The notes under the pieces are model-generated. The model was not told the origin of the DNA. It worked only from the letters and a program-made list of their open reading frames with translations, and ran no database searches. This document shows, one piece after another, positions 46,308 through 55,230 of a stretch of 64,000 bases of DNA. The translations under genes were made by a program, and so were the position numbers. The first letter of the stretch is position 1; each line of letters starts with the position of its first letter. The stretch is from Oryzisolibacter sp. LB2S (lineage in GTDB: Bacteria; Pseudomonadota; Gammaproteobacteria; Burkholderiales; Burkholderiaceae_C), in NCBI RefSeq assembly GCF_040732315.1, contig NZ_CP160388.1, positions 3,562,501-3,626,500 on the forward strand, written 5' to 3'.

Positions 46308-48680
46308 CTAACACGTCGCTTCGGCCACGGATCGGGGTTCGGAGTGAGCGGCCAGCTCCGCGCGCAGCGCCCGCGCGGCCTGCACCATGTGCGCCAGCGC
46401 GGGAATCACCTCGTCCCATTGGCGCGTCTTGAGGCCGCAGTCGGGGTTGATCCAGAGGCGCTCGGCGGGAATGCGCTCGGCCGCCTTTTTCATGAGCTGG
46501 ACGATGTGCTCCTGCGTCGGGATGTTGGGCGAGTGGATGTCGTACACGCCCGGGCCAATCTGGTTGGGGTACTGGAAATGCTCGAAGGCGTCGAGCAGCT
46601 CCATGTCCGAGCGGCTGGTCTCGATGGTGACTACGTCGGCATCCATGGCGGCGATCGACGCGATGATGTCGTTGAACTCCGAATAGCACATGTGGGTGTG
46701 GATCTGCGTCTCGTCGCGCACGCCGTTGGCGCTGATGCGGAAGGCCTCCACGGCCCAGTCCAGATATTGCTGCCATTGCGCGCGTCGCAGCGGCAGGCCC
46801 TCGCGCAGCGCGGCCTCGTCGATCTGAATGATCTTGATGCCGGCCTTCTCCAGGTCCAGCACCTCGTCGCGAATGGCCAGCGCCAGCTGTTGGCACGACG
46901 CCGAGCGCGGCTGGTCGTCGCGCACGAAGGACCAGTTGAGCATCGTCACCGGCCCCGTGAGCATGCCCTTCATGGGCTTGTGCGTGAGCGACTGGGCGTA
47001 GGTGGTCCATTCCACGGTCATGGCCTTTGTTCCATTGTTCTGGCGGCTGATGTCGCCGAACAGAATCGGCGGCTTGACGCAGCGCGAGCCGTAGGACTGC
47101 ACCCAGCCGAACTGGCTGAACGCATAGCCTTCGAGCTGTTCGCCGAAGTACTCGACCATGTCGTTGCGCTCGGCCTCGCCATGCACCAGCACGTCCAGGC
47201 CCAGTTTTTCCTGCTCGCGCACGCTGCGTGCGATCTCGGCACGCATCGCGGCCTGGTAGGCGGGCCGGTCGAGGCGGCCGGCCTTGAACTCGCCGCGCGC
47301 ATGGCGGATCTCCGCGGTCTGCGGGAAGGAGCCTATGGTGGTCGTGGGGTAGGCCGGCAACGACAGCTGCGCCGCCTGCTTGGCCGCGCGCTGGGCGTAG
47401 GCGCTCTCGCGCCGGCCCAGGTCGGCGCCGATGCGCGCCACGGCCACCTGCACCGCCGGGTTGTGCACGCGCGGCGAGGCGCGGCGCGCGGCCAGTGCGG
47501 CGGCGTTGGCGGCCAGTTCCGCCTTCACCGCGTCGCGCCCGTTGCGCAGCGCCTTGCCCAGCACGCGCAGTTCGCCGAGCTTCTGCTGCGCGAAGGCGAG
47601 CCAGGACTTGACCTCGGGGTCGAGCTTCTGCTCGCTGTCCAGGTCCACCGGCACGTGCAGCAGCGAGCACGAGGGCGCGATCCACAGCCGCTCGCCCAGG
47701 CGCTGCGCAATGGGGTCGAGCCAGTCGAGCGTGGCCGACAGGTCGGTCTTCCAGATGTTGCGGCCGTTGATCACGCCCAGCGACAGCACCTTGTGCGCCG
47801 GCAGCAGGCCCAGCAGCGGCAGCACGCCGCCGGGGTCGCTGATGGCATCCACATGCAGGCCGTCCACGGGCAGATTGGCCGCCAGGTAGGCGTTTTCCTG
47901 CAGCTGGCCGAAGTAGGTGGCCAGCAGGATCTTGACCTTGGCCGCCTTGAGCTGGTGGTAGGCGGTGTTGAAGGCATGCTGCCAGTCGGCGTCGAGCTCG
48001 GTCACCAGGATGGGTTCGTCGATCTGTACCCACTCCACGCCCTGCGCGGCCAGGGTGTCGAGCAGTTCGGCGTAGACCGGCAGCAGGCGCTCGAGCAGCG
48101 CCAGCTTGTTCGAGTCGTCCTTGGCCTTGCCAATGGCGAGATAGGTGACCGGGCCGACGATCACGGGTTTGAAGCGCACGCCCTGAGCCTTCGCCTCTGC
48201 GATCTGCGCCAGCAGGCGCGCGGCGTCGAGCTTGAATTCGGTGCCGGCGCAGAACTCCGGGACGATGTAGTGGTAGTTGGTGTCGAACCACTTGGTCATC
48301 TCGCCCGCGGCCACGCCCCCGCAGCAGGCACCGTGGCCATAGCTGCCCTTAGCCAGTCGCCAGGCGTCGGAAGTGGCCGCAGAGCGGCCACGGGCGACGC
48401 GGAAGTAGTTGTCGAGCGCGTCGCCGTGAAAGCCCCGCACGCGCTCGGGCAGGTTGCCGAGCAGAAAGCTCATGTCCAGCACCTGATCGTAGAACGAGAA
48501 GTCGCCCACGGGCACAAGATCCAGGCCGGCCTGCGCCTGCCAATGGCGCTGGCGCAGCTGCGCGCCCAGGGTCTGCAGCTCTTCGCGCGAGGACTCGCCC
48601 CGCCAGTAGGACTCCAGCGCGAACTTCAGTTCACGCCGGGCGCCGATGCGCGGAAAGCCGAGGTTGTGGATGGTGGTCAT
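46308..48680 (-). CDS. metE: Cobalamin-independent methionine synthase
   Basis: Transfers the methyl of polyglutamated methyltetrahydrofolate to homocysteine. 790 residues, near the usual 755-760 plus an insertion. Zn ligands HTHMCYSEF (about 645-655) and PDCGLKTR (about 740), plus the N-terminal [16 protein letters not shown]. Residues about 105-125 ([19 protein letters not shown]) are an extra loop partly encoded by a repeat copy and just before [23 protein letters not shown] lies 6 nt before ATG at 48680. Divergent from metR. Confidence 0.96.
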   Translation of the reverse strand: MTTIHNLGFPRIGARRELKFALESYWRGESSREELQTLGAQLRQRHWQAQAGLDLVPVGDFSFYDQVLDMSFLLGNLPERVRGFHGDALDNYFRVARGRSAATSDAWRLAKGSYGHGACCGGVAAGEMTKWFDTNYHYIVPEFCAGTEFKLDAARLLAQIAEAKAQGVRFKPVIVGPVTYLAIGKAKDDSNKLALLERLLPVYAELLDTLAAQGVEWVQIDEPILVTELDADWQHAFNTAYHQLKAAKVKILLATYFGQLQENAYLAANLPVDGLHVDAISDPGGVLPLLGLLPAHKVLSLGVINGRNIWKTDLSATLDWLDPIAQRLGERLWIAPSCSLLHVPVDLDSEQKLDPEVKSWLAFAQQKLGELRVLGKALRNGRDAVKAELAANAAALAARRASPRVHNPAVQVAVARIGADLGRRESAYAQRAAKQAAQLSLPAYPTTTIGSFPQTAEIRHARGEFKAGRLDRPAYQAAMRAEIARSVREQEKLGLDVLVHGEAERNDMVEYFGEQLEGYAFSQFGWVQSYGSRCVKPPILFGDISRQNNGTKAMTVEWTTYAQSLTHKPMKGMLTGPVTMLNWSFVRDDQPRSASCQQLALAIRDEVLDLEKAGIKIIQIDEAALREGLPLRRAQWQQYLDWAVEAFRISANGVRDETQIHTHMCYSEFNDIIASIAAMDADVVTIETSRSDMELLDAFEHFQYPNQIGPGVYDIHSPNIPTQEHIVQLMKKAAERIPAERLWINPDCGLKTRQWDEVIPALAHMVQAARALRAELAAHSEPRSVAEATC
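48337..48372 (-). repeat. AGCTAT-type dispersed repeat, copy 14 (inside metE)
   Basis: Minus-strand reading CCTGGCGACTGGCTAAGGGCAGCTATGG, shorter and more diverged than the others. It coincides with the extra loop in MetE. Confidence 0.55.
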
Positions 48681-48746
48681 GTGTTGCTCCCAGGTCCGTT
48701 GGATGAAGTTGAATGGGGCGCATCCTAGGCAGCGTTGTCCATGACG

Positions 48747-48777
48747 TAAAATGGTTTTATCTCACCAATCGATTAGT
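48747..48777. promoter_or_regulatory. metE-metR divergent regulatory region
   Basis: ACCAATCGATTAGT (48764-48777) is a palindrome with one mismatch and has a T-N11-A LysR-box look. TAAAAT at 48747-48752 is a -10-like box for metR. The 111 bp between the genes fits the usual LysR-type control of metE by MetR with homocysteine. Confidence 0.5.
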
Positions 48778-48791
48778 TTCACTCATACATC

Positions 48792-49712
48792 ATGCTGGAG
48801 CGTATCCACCTCGCCGTGGTGCTCGAGGTCGAGCGGCAAGGCTCGCTCACGGCCGCGGCCGATCGGCTCTGCGTCACCCAGTCGGCCCTGAGCCACAGCA
48901 TGAAGAAGCTCGAGCAGCAGCTCGGCGCCGACATCTGGCAGCGCGAGGGCCGCAGCCTGCGCCTGACCCAGGCCGGTCGCTGCCTGCTGGAACTGGCCCA
49001 ACGCGTGCTGCCCCAGCTGCAGCAGGCCGAGGAGCGCCTGCGCCAGTTCGCCCAGGGCGAGCGCGGCAGCCTGCGCATCGGCATGGAATGCCACCCGTGC
49101 TACCAGTGGCTGCTCAAGGTGGTATCGCCCTACCTCGCGGCGTGGCCCGACGTGGAGGTGGACGTGAAGCAGAAATTCCAGTTCGGCGGCATTGGCGCGC
49201 TGCTGGACTACGAGATCGACGTGCTGGTCACGCCCGACCCGGTATTCAAGCCGGGCCTGCACTTTGAACCGGTGTTTGACTACGAGCAGGTGCTGGTGGT
49301 TGCGCACGGCCACGCACTGGCGGGCAGTGCCTACGCCCGGCCGCGCGAGCTGGCGCAGGAAGTCTTGATCACCTACCCCGTGGCGACGGAGCGGCTCGAC
49401 ATCTACACCCAGTTTCTGCTGCCCGCAGGCGTCGCGCCGCGCCAGCACAAGACCATAGAGACCACAGACATCATGCTGCAGATGGTGGCCAGCGGCCGCG
49501 GCGTGGCGGCCCTGCCGCGCTGGCTGGTGCAGGAATACGCCACACGGATGGATGTGGTGCCCGTGCGCCTGGGGCCGCGCGGCATCCCCAAGCAAATCCA
49601 CCTGGGCGTGCGCGAGGCCGATCTGCAGACCGACTTCCTACAGGCATTTATTGCTCTTGCGCACACCACACAAGCGCAAGCAGCTACAAAATCTAAAGCA
49701 GATCAGGTGTAG
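48792..49712 (+). CDS. metR: LysR-type regulator of methionine synthesis
   Basis: 306 residues; N-terminal winged helix MLERIHLAVVLEVERQGSLTAAADRLCVTQSALSHSMKKLE (quoted in part, residues 1-58), then the effector domain. It is divergent from metE, which makes MetR the best identity. The last residues, ALAHTTQAQAATKSKADQV, come from repeat copy 15 (49648-49702). The 3' end overlaps prpB by 10 nt in convergent orientation. Confidence 0.9.
   Translation: MLERIHLAVVLEVERQGSLTAAADRLCVTQSALSHSMKKLEQQLGADIWQREGRSLRLTQAGRCLLELAQRVLPQLQQAEERLRQFAQGERGSLRIGMECHPCYQWLLKVVSPYLAAWPDVEVDVKQKFQFGGIGALLDYEIDVLVTPDPVFKPGLHFEPVFDYEQVLVVAHGHALAGSAYARPRELAQEVLITYPVATERLDIYTQFLLPAGVAPRQHKTIETTDIMLQMVASGRGVAALPRWLVQEYATRMDVVPVRLGPRGIPKQIHLGVREADLQTDFLQAFIALAHTTQAQAATKSKADQV
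49648..49702 (+). repeat. AGCTAT-type dispersed repeat, copy 15 (metR 3' end)
   Basis: ATTGCTCTTGCGCACACCACA, AAGCGCAAG, CAGCTAC, AAAATCTAAAGC. It encodes the metR C-terminus and stops 1 bp before the prpB stop on the other strand. Confidence 0.65.
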
Positions 49713-50563
49713 CGCTGCTCCAGCGCATCCCACTCGCTCTTGCCCACCAGCCGCTGGCGCTCGGCAAACGGCGTCACCAGGCCGCTCGACTCCTGCACCT
49801 CCCTGGCGTCGCGCAGCTGGGTGAGCGCCTTTTGCATGCCCATGACCGCGCCCTGCAGCGCGGCATTGGCGTAGAGCACGATGCCGTAGCCCAGCTCGCC
49901 GAGCTGCTCGGCGTTGAAGATGGGGGTCTTGCCGCCTATGACCATGTTCATGATCTGAGGCTTGGCCAGGCGCTGGGGCAGCTGGCGCACCTCCTCAGGC
50001 TTAGTGACGGCCTCGACAAACAGGATGTCGGCACCCGCCTCGGCGAACTTCTGTGCGCGCTCCACGGCGGCCTCGAAGCCGTGCGTCGCGGCGGCGTCGG
50101 TGCGCGCCATGATGAGGAAATCGCTGTCGCGCCTGGCATCGACGGCGGCCTTGATCTTGCTGACCGCTTCCTCGGTGGAAATCACTTCCTTGCCGCTGAA
50201 ATGGCCGCAGCGCTTGGGGGCCACCTGGTCCTCGAGCTGAATGCAGTCGGCCCCGGCGCGCTCGAGCGTGCGCACGGTGTGCACGACGTTGAGCGCGTTG
50301 CCAAAGCCCGTGTCGGCATCGACGATGAGCGGCAGCTGCACCGCGTCGCGGATGCGCGCCGTGTGCTCGGCGATTTCGTGCAGGCCCATGAAGCCCTGGT
50401 CGGGCATGCCGAACCACATGTTGGTCACGCCAGCGCCGGTCACGTAGATGGCCTCGAAGCCCAGGTCCTCGACGACCTTGGCAGAGAGGGCGTTGAACGC
50501 GCCGGGCACGAGCATGCCGCGGCGGGCCTCGACGAGTTGCTTGAGTTGCTTGCGGGTGGACAT
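49703..50563 (-). CDS. prpB: Isocitrate lyase/PEP mutase family protein, probable 2-methylisocitrate lyase
   Basis: 286 residues of the ICL/PEP-mutase TIM-barrel family. In the operon of prpC, acnD and prpF it should split 2-methylisocitrate into pyruvate and succinate. Motifs: PLIVDADTGFGNA (about 79), EDQVAPKRCGHFSGK with catalytic Cys (about 121), and ARTDAAATHGFEAA. The text differs from classical PrpB (MWFGMPDQGFMGL instead of the GSLGMPDLG-type segment), closer to lyases of the dimethylmalate/oxaloacetate-decarboxylase branch, so the activity should be checked. AAGGAG 5 nt before ATG at 50563; 16 bp after prpF. Confidence 0.72.
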   Translation of the reverse strand: MSTRKQLKQLVEARRGMLVPGAFNALSAKVVEDLGFEAIYVTGAGVTNMWFGMPDQGFMGLHEIAEHTARIRDAVQLPLIVDADTGFGNALNVVHTVRTLERAGADCIQLEDQVAPKRCGHFSGKEVISTEEAVSKIKAAVDARRDSDFLIMARTDAAATHGFEAAVERAQKFAEAGADILFVEAVTKPEEVRQLPQRLAKPQIMNMVIGGKTPIFNAEQLGELGYGIVLYANAALQGAVMGMQKALTQLRDAREVQESSGLVTPFAERQRLVGKSEWDALEQRYT

Positions 50564-50579
50564 GGTGTCTCCTTGATGG

Positions 50580-51746
50580 TCAAACGATGTCTTGAGGCAC
50601 GCGCACCCAGCCTTCCATGAGAATGCGCGCGCTGCGGCTCATGAGGGCCTTGGTGACCTGCCACTGGCCGTTGATCTGTTGTGCCTCGGCGCCCACGCGC
50701 AGGGTGCCCGAAGGGTGGCCAAAGCGCACCGCGTTGCGCTGGCCGCCGCCCGCCGCCAGGTTGACCAGCGTGCCGGAAATGGCCGCGGCCGTGCCTATGG
50801 CCACTGCCGCCGTGCCCATCATGGCGTGGTGCAGCTTGCCCATGGACAGGGCGCGCACCAGCAGGTCCACGTCTGCGGCCCGCACGGTCTTGCCGCTGGA
50901 CGACACATAGTCCGCCGGTGGCGCGACGAAGGCCAGTTTTGGCGTGTGCTGGCGCTGGGCGGCCTCAGCCACGTCGCGGATCAGGCCCATCTTCACGGCG
51001 CCATGCGCACGTATGGTCTCCAGGCGCGCGAGCGCGGCTGGGTCCTCGTTGATGTCGCCCTGCAGCTCGCGGCCGGTGTAGCCCAGGTCCTGGGCATTGA
51101 GAAAGATGGTGGGAATGCCCGCGTTGATGAGCGTGGCCTTGAATGTGCCCACGCCGGGCACTTCGAGCGCATCGACCACCTGGCCCGTGGGGAACATGGC
51201 CCCCTCATCGTCGGCGGGCTCGATGAACTCCAGCGGCACCTCGGCCGCGGGGAAGGTCACGCCGTCGAGCTCGAAGTCCCCCGTCTCCTGCACTTGGCCG
51301 CCGGTGATGGGCACATGGGCGACGATGGTCTTGGCTATGTTGGCCTGCCAGATGCGCACCGTGACGCTGCCGTGCAGGGGGATGCGCGCGGGGTCGATCA
51401 GCCCCAGGTGGATGGCGCAGGGCCCGACGGCGGCCGAGAGATTGCCGCAGTTGCCGCTCCAGTCCACCAAGGGCCGGTCGATGCTGACCTGGCCGAACAG
51501 ATAGTCCACGTCATGCCCGGGCCGCGTGCTGCGGCTCAGGATGACGGCCTTGCTGGTGGACGATGAGGCATTGCCCATGCCGTCGATCTGCTTGCCGTAG
51601 GGGTCGGGGCTGCCGAGCACGCGCAGCAGAATGGCGTCGCGCTGCGGGCCGGGCGGGGGCAGGTCCTTGGCGTCAAAGAACACGCCCTTGCTGGTGCCGC
51701 CACGCATATAGGTGGCGGGGATTTTGTGTTGAGGAGGGTGGGTCAT
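50580..51746 (-). CDS. prpF: 2-methylaconitate isomerase PrpF
   Basis: Cofactor-independent isomerase making the product of AcnD usable in the methylcitrate cycle. 388 residues of the PrpF/DUF453 fold: IPATYMRGGTSKGVFF, GMGNASSSTSKAVIL and DWSGNCGNLSAAVGPCAI with the catalytic Cys; the second conserved block is SMGKLHHAMMGTAAVAI. The ATG at 51746 overlaps the DUF559 stop (ATGA). Its ribosome site is weak and lies in REP-like sequence. Confidence 0.93.
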   Translation of the reverse strand: MTHPPQHKIPATYMRGGTSKGVFFDAKDLPPPGPQRDAILLRVLGSPDPYGKQIDGMGNASSSTSKAVILSRSTRPGHDVDYLFGQVSIDRPLVDWSGNCGNLSAAVGPCAIHLGLIDPARIPLHGSVTVRIWQANIAKTIVAHVPITGGQVQETGDFELDGVTFPAAEVPLEFIEPADDEGAMFPTGQVVDALEVPGVGTFKATLINAGIPTIFLNAQDLGYTGRELQGDINEDPAALARLETIRAHGAVKMGLIRDVAEAAQRQHTPKLAFVAPPADYVSSSGKTVRAADVDLLVRALSMGKLHHAMMGTAAVAIGTAAAISGTLVNLAAGGGQRNAVRFGHPSGTLRVGAEAQQINGQWQVTKALMSRSARILMEGWVRVPQDIV

Positions 51747-52246
51747 GGTTTGCTTGTCCCCCTCTCCCCCTGCCCCTCGCCCACAAGGGGAGAGGGGAGG
51801 AAGGCAGGGGCGTGGTTGGTTTTCATGCTCCCCTCTCCCCTTGCGGGAGATGAGGATGGATGAGGGCGGCTGTTGCCCCCCCTCTCCCCTTGCGGGAGAG
51901 GGGTCGGGGGAGAGGGGTTGGGTTGCAGCACCGCCCAGATGCTTTCCAGCACCGCCTCGGTGCGCAACAGAATGTCGTCGTTCCAAAAGCGCAGCACCGT
52001 GAAGCCCTGGCCGCGCAGCCAGGCATCGCGCGTCATGTCGTGCGGCGAGTCGGCATGCTGGCCACCGTCGGCCTCGACGATCAGCCGGGCACCGAAATGC
52101 ACGAAATCGACGATGTAAGGGCCTATGGGTTGCTGGCGACGGAACTTCTGGCCGTCCAGGCGGTGGGCTCGCAGGTACTTCCACAGGCGCTGCTCGGCGT
52201 CCGTCATGGTCTGGCGCAGGGTCTTGGCGAAGTCGCGTTGGTGCAT
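51743..52246 (-). CDS. DUF559 endonuclease-like protein inserted in the prp operon
   Basis: 167 residues from MHQRDFAKTLRQTMTDAEQRLW. The DUF559 core, related to very-short-patch-repair endonucleases, has RHLDGQKFRRQQPIGPYIVDF-type text (KFRRQQPIGPYIVDFV) and IVEADGGQH with the conserved Asp and Glu and a C-terminal VLRFWNDDILLRTEAVL. The last about 55 residues are encoded by palindromic repeats and read like PSPARGEG. It has no known place in propionate metabolism and sits between acnD and prpF, flanked by the repeats. ATG at 52246; the frame extends upstream only through repeats. Confidence 0.8.
   Translation of the reverse strand: MHQRDFAKTLRQTMTDAEQRLWKYLRAHRLDGQKFRRQQPIGPYIVDFVHFGARLIVEADGGQHADSPHDMTRDAWLRGQGFTVLRFWNDDILLRTEAVLESIWAVLQPNPSPPTPLPQGERGGNSRPHPSSSPARGEGSMKTNHAPAFLPSPLVGEGQGERGTSKP
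51760..51925. repeat. Cluster of CCCTCTCC/GGAGAGGG palindromes (3' of DUF559)
   Basis: Three or four copies of a REP-like palindrome: CCCCTCTCCCC, a short loop of CTTGCG or similar, and GGGGAGAGGGG. They alternate with GGGGGAGAGGGG and end just before the DUF559 core. They overlap its C-terminal codons. Confidence 0.8.
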
Positions 52247-52254
52247 GGTCAGGC

Positions 52255-52408
52255 CCCCTCTCCCCCGGCCCCTCTCCCGCAAGGGGAGAGGGGAGCTGCG
52301 GTGGCTGTGGATTTTGGCCTCTCTCCCGCCAACGACAAGCAACACTGCAGTCGCGTTCGGCTTTGGCCCCTCTCCCCTTGCGGGAGAGGGGTTGGGGAGA
52401 GGGGATGG
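52255..52408. repeat. Cluster of CCCTCTCC/GGAGAGGG palindromes (5' of DUF559)
   Basis: Two complete palindromes (CCCTCTCCCGCAAGGGGAGAGGG at about 52274-52296 in part, and CCCTCTCCCCTTGCGGGAGAGG type at about 52369-52391) and a degenerate CTCTCCCGCC. They fill the gap to acnD. Confidence 0.8.
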
Positions 52409-52410
52409 AT

Positions 52411-55041
52411 TCACGGTGCCTCCCGCTGTGCCAAGAAGTCCTGCGCAAAGCGCTGCAGCACGCCACCCGCTTCATAGACCGATACCTCCTCGGCCGTATC
52501 CAGGCGGCAGGTGACGGGCACGCGCTCGGCCTGGCCGCCCCTGCGGTGGATGAGCAGCGTAAGCTCGGCGCGTGGCTCAAGCTTGCCTTCCACGTCATAG
52601 GTCTCGGTGCCGTCGAGCCTGAGCGTGAGGCGGTTGGCGCCCGGCTTGAACTCCAGCGGCAGCACGCCCATGCCGATCAGGTTGGTGCGGTGGATGCGCT
52701 CGAAGCCCTCGGTCACCACCACCTCCACGCCCGCCAGGCGCACGCCCTTGGCGGCCCAGTCGCGGCTCGAGCCCTGGCCGTAGTCGGCCCCGGCGATGAC
52801 GATGAGCGGCTGGCGGCGGTTCAGGTAGGTCTCTATCGCCTCCCACATGCGCACCACCCTGCCCTCGGGCTCGATGCGCGCCAGCGACCCTTTTTGCACC
52901 TTGCCATCGACCACTGCCATCTCGTTGACCAGCTGCGGGTTGGCAAAGGTGGCGCGCATCGCCGTCAAATGGTCGCCGCGGTGCGTGGCGTAGGAGTTGA
53001 AGTCCTCCTCGGGCACGCCCATCTTGGCCAAGTACTCGCCTGCGGCGCTGTCGGCCAAGATGGCGTTGGAGGGCGAGAGGTGGTCGGTGGTGATGTTGTC
53101 GGGCAACAGGGCCAGCGGGCGCATGTTTTTCAAGCTGCGCGGGTTGGCCGCGAGCGCACCCACGCCTTCCGTGTCCCAGTACGGCGGGCGGCGGATGTAG
53201 GTGGACTGCGCGCGCCAGTCGTACTGCGGCGCGGCGCGCTCGCCATCATCGACACGGATGGCGAACATCGGCTCATAGACCTTGCGGAACTGCTCGGGCT
53301 TGACGGCGCGGGCGACGATGGCATCGATTTCTTCGTCGCTGGGCCAGATGTCTTTCAGGCGGATTTCCTTGCCATCGACGACCGCGAACACGTCCTGCTC
53401 GATGTCGAAGCGCACCGTGCCCGCGATCGCATAGGCCACCACCAGCGGCGGGCTGGCCAAAAACGCCTGCTTGGCATACGGGTGGATGCGCCCGTCGAAG
53501 TTGCGGTTGCCCGAGAGCACGGCCGTGGCGTAGAGGTCGCGCTCGATGATTTCTTGCTGAATTTTGGGGTCGAGCGCGCCGCTCATGCCGTTGCACGTGG
53601 TGCAGGCAAAGGCCACGATGCCAAAGCCCAGCACCTCCAGATCGGCCAGCAGCCCCGCTTCCTTCAAATACAGCTCCACGGCTTTCGAGCCGGGGGCCAG
53701 CGAGGTCTTGACCCACGGCTTGCGCACCAAGCCCAGGCGACGCGCATTGCGCGCCAGCAGGCCGGCGGCGATGACGTTGCGCGGGTTGCTGGTGTTGGTG
53801 CAGCTGGTGATGGCGGCGATGATCACCGCGCCATCGGGCAGCAGGCCGTTGGCCTCCTCGTCGCGCGCCATCTGGAGCTTGACGGGGCCGGCGATGCCGC
53901 GGTCCACCAGCGCCGTGGTCGGCAGGCGGCGGTGCGGGTTGCTGGGGCCGGCCATGTTACGCACCACGCTGGAGAGGTCAAACGTCAGCACGCGCTCATA
54001 TTCGGCGGTCTGCAGGTCGTCGGCCCAGAATCCGGCAGCCTTGGCGTAGGTTTCCACCAGGCGCACCTGCTCCGGGCTGCGGTCGGTCAGGCGCAGGTAA
54101 TCGGTGGTTTGCTGGTCGATGTAGAACAGCGCGGCAGTGGCACCGTATTCGGGGCACATGTTGGAGATGGTGGCGCGGTCGCCGATCGACAGGCTGTCTG
54201 CGCCCTCGCCAAAGAACTCCACATAGGCACCGACGACCTTCTCTTTCCGCAGAAACTCGGTCAGCGCCAGGGCAATGTCGGTGGCCGTGATGCCCGGCTG
54301 GCGCTTGCCGGTCAGTTTCACGCCCACGATGTCGGGCAGGCGCATCCACGAGGCACGGCCCAGCATCACGTTCTCGGCCTCCAGCCCGCCCACGCCCACT
54401 GCTATCACGCCCAGCGCATCGACGTGCGGCGTGTGGCTGTCGGTGCCGACGCAGGTGTCGGGGAAGGCCACGCCGTCCTGCACATAGACGACGGGCGACA
54501 TCTTCTCCAGATTGATCTGGTGCATGATGCCGTTGCCCGCCGGGATCACATCCACATTCGCAAACGCCTTCTTCGTCCACTCGATGAAGTGAAAGCGGTC
54601 CTCGTTGCGCCGGTCTTCGATGGCGCGGTTCTTGGCGAAGGCCTCGGGGTCATAGCCGCCGCATTCCACGGCCAGCGAATGATCGACGATGAGCTGCACC
54701 GGCACCACGGGGTTCACGGCCGCCGGGTCTCCTCCCTCCTTCGCAATCGCATCGCGCAGCCCCGCCAGATCGACCAGCGCCGTCTGGCCCAGGATGTCGT
54801 GGCAGACCACGCGCACGGGGAACCAGGGGAAGTCGATGTCGCGCCTGCGCTCGATGAGCTGGCGCAGGTAGTCGCTGAGTTGCGCCGGGTCGGCGCGGCG
54901 CACCAGGTTTTCGGCATGGATGCGCGCCGTGTAGGGCAGGCGCGCCCAGGCGCCGGGTTCAAGGGCATCGACGGCCTCGCGCGCGTCGTAGTAATGCAGG
55001 GCGGTGCCGGGCAGGGGTTTGCGGTGGGCGGTGTTCGTCAT
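52411..55041 (-). CDS. acnD: Fe/S-dependent 2-methylcitrate dehydratase AcnD
   Basis: Aconitase-like enzyme that dehydrates 2-methylcitrate in bacteria lacking PrpD. 876 residues: aconitase core with CVGTDSHTPHVDALGV (about 198), the Fe-S cysteines in ITSCTNTSNPRNV (about 422) and FACTTCNGMSG (about 487), and the C-terminal swivelling domain with ADYGQGSSRDWAAKGVRLAGV (quoted in part). The AcnD-type SxxR/GNRNFDGRIHP loop is present. It is between prpC and the DUF559 gene. ATG at 55041; the 5' spacer to prpC is REP-rich. Confidence 0.95.
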   Translation of the reverse strand: MTNTAHRKPLPGTALHYYDAREAVDALEPGAWARLPYTARIHAENLVRRADPAQLSDYLRQLIERRRDIDFPWFPVRVVCHDILGQTALVDLAGLRDAIAKEGGDPAAVNPVVPVQLIVDHSLAVECGGYDPEAFAKNRAIEDRRNEDRFHFIEWTKKAFANVDVIPAGNGIMHQINLEKMSPVVYVQDGVAFPDTCVGTDSHTPHVDALGVIAVGVGGLEAENVMLGRASWMRLPDIVGVKLTGKRQPGITATDIALALTEFLRKEKVVGAYVEFFGEGADSLSIGDRATISNMCPEYGATAALFYIDQQTTDYLRLTDRSPEQVRLVETYAKAAGFWADDLQTAEYERVLTFDLSSVVRNMAGPSNPHRRLPTTALVDRGIAGPVKLQMARDEEANGLLPDGAVIIAAITSCTNTSNPRNVIAAGLLARNARRLGLVRKPWVKTSLAPGSKAVELYLKEAGLLADLEVLGFGIVAFACTTCNGMSGALDPKIQQEIIERDLYATAVLSGNRNFDGRIHPYAKQAFLASPPLVVAYAIAGTVRFDIEQDVFAVVDGKEIRLKDIWPSDEEIDAIVARAVKPEQFRKVYEPMFAIRVDDGERAAPQYDWRAQSTYIRRPPYWDTEGVGALAANPRSLKNMRPLALLPDNITTDHLSPSNAILADSAAGEYLAKMGVPEEDFNSYATHRGDHLTAMRATFANPQLVNEMAVVDGKVQKGSLARIEPEGRVVRMWEAIETYLNRRQPLIVIAGADYGQGSSRDWAAKGVRLAGVEVVVTEGFERIHRTNLIGMGVLPLEFKPGANRLTLRLDGTETYDVEGKLEPRAELTLLIHRRGGQAERVPVTCRLDTAEEVSVYEAGGVLQRFAQDFLAQREAP

Positions 55042-55067
55042 GGGGATGGCACGGTTTTTCGGGTTTT

Positions 55068-55175
55068 CACCCCTCTCCCCTTGCGGGAGAGGGGCTGGGG
55101 GAGAGGGGGCTTGGCAGGCGCTGCGCCGGGTGCTTTACCCCTCTCCCCGGCCCTCTCCCGCAAGGGGAGAGGGTG
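55068..55175. repeat. CCCTCTCC/GGAGAGGG palindromes between acnD and prpC
   Basis: Two palindromes of the same family as those round the DUF559 gene. They occupy much of the 182 bp gap together with repeat copy 16. Confidence 0.75.
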
Positions 55176-55194
55176 TAAAGCGGTTGTAACCCGC

Positions 55195-55230
55195 ATGAGA
55201 TAAGCGCAAGCAGCTATGGTTTTTTAAATG
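55195..55230 (+). repeat. AGCTAT-type dispersed repeat, copy 16
   Basis: GAGATAAGCGCAAG, CAGCTAT, GGTTTTTTAAAT. The left part is missing. It covers the prpC stop codon (TAA at 55224-55226 on the minus strand). Confidence 0.65.

Noticed and set aside
51760..52408. CRISPR-like array round the DUF559 gene
   Set aside because: The repeats are palindromes of varying length and spacing, without equal spacers and without cas genes.
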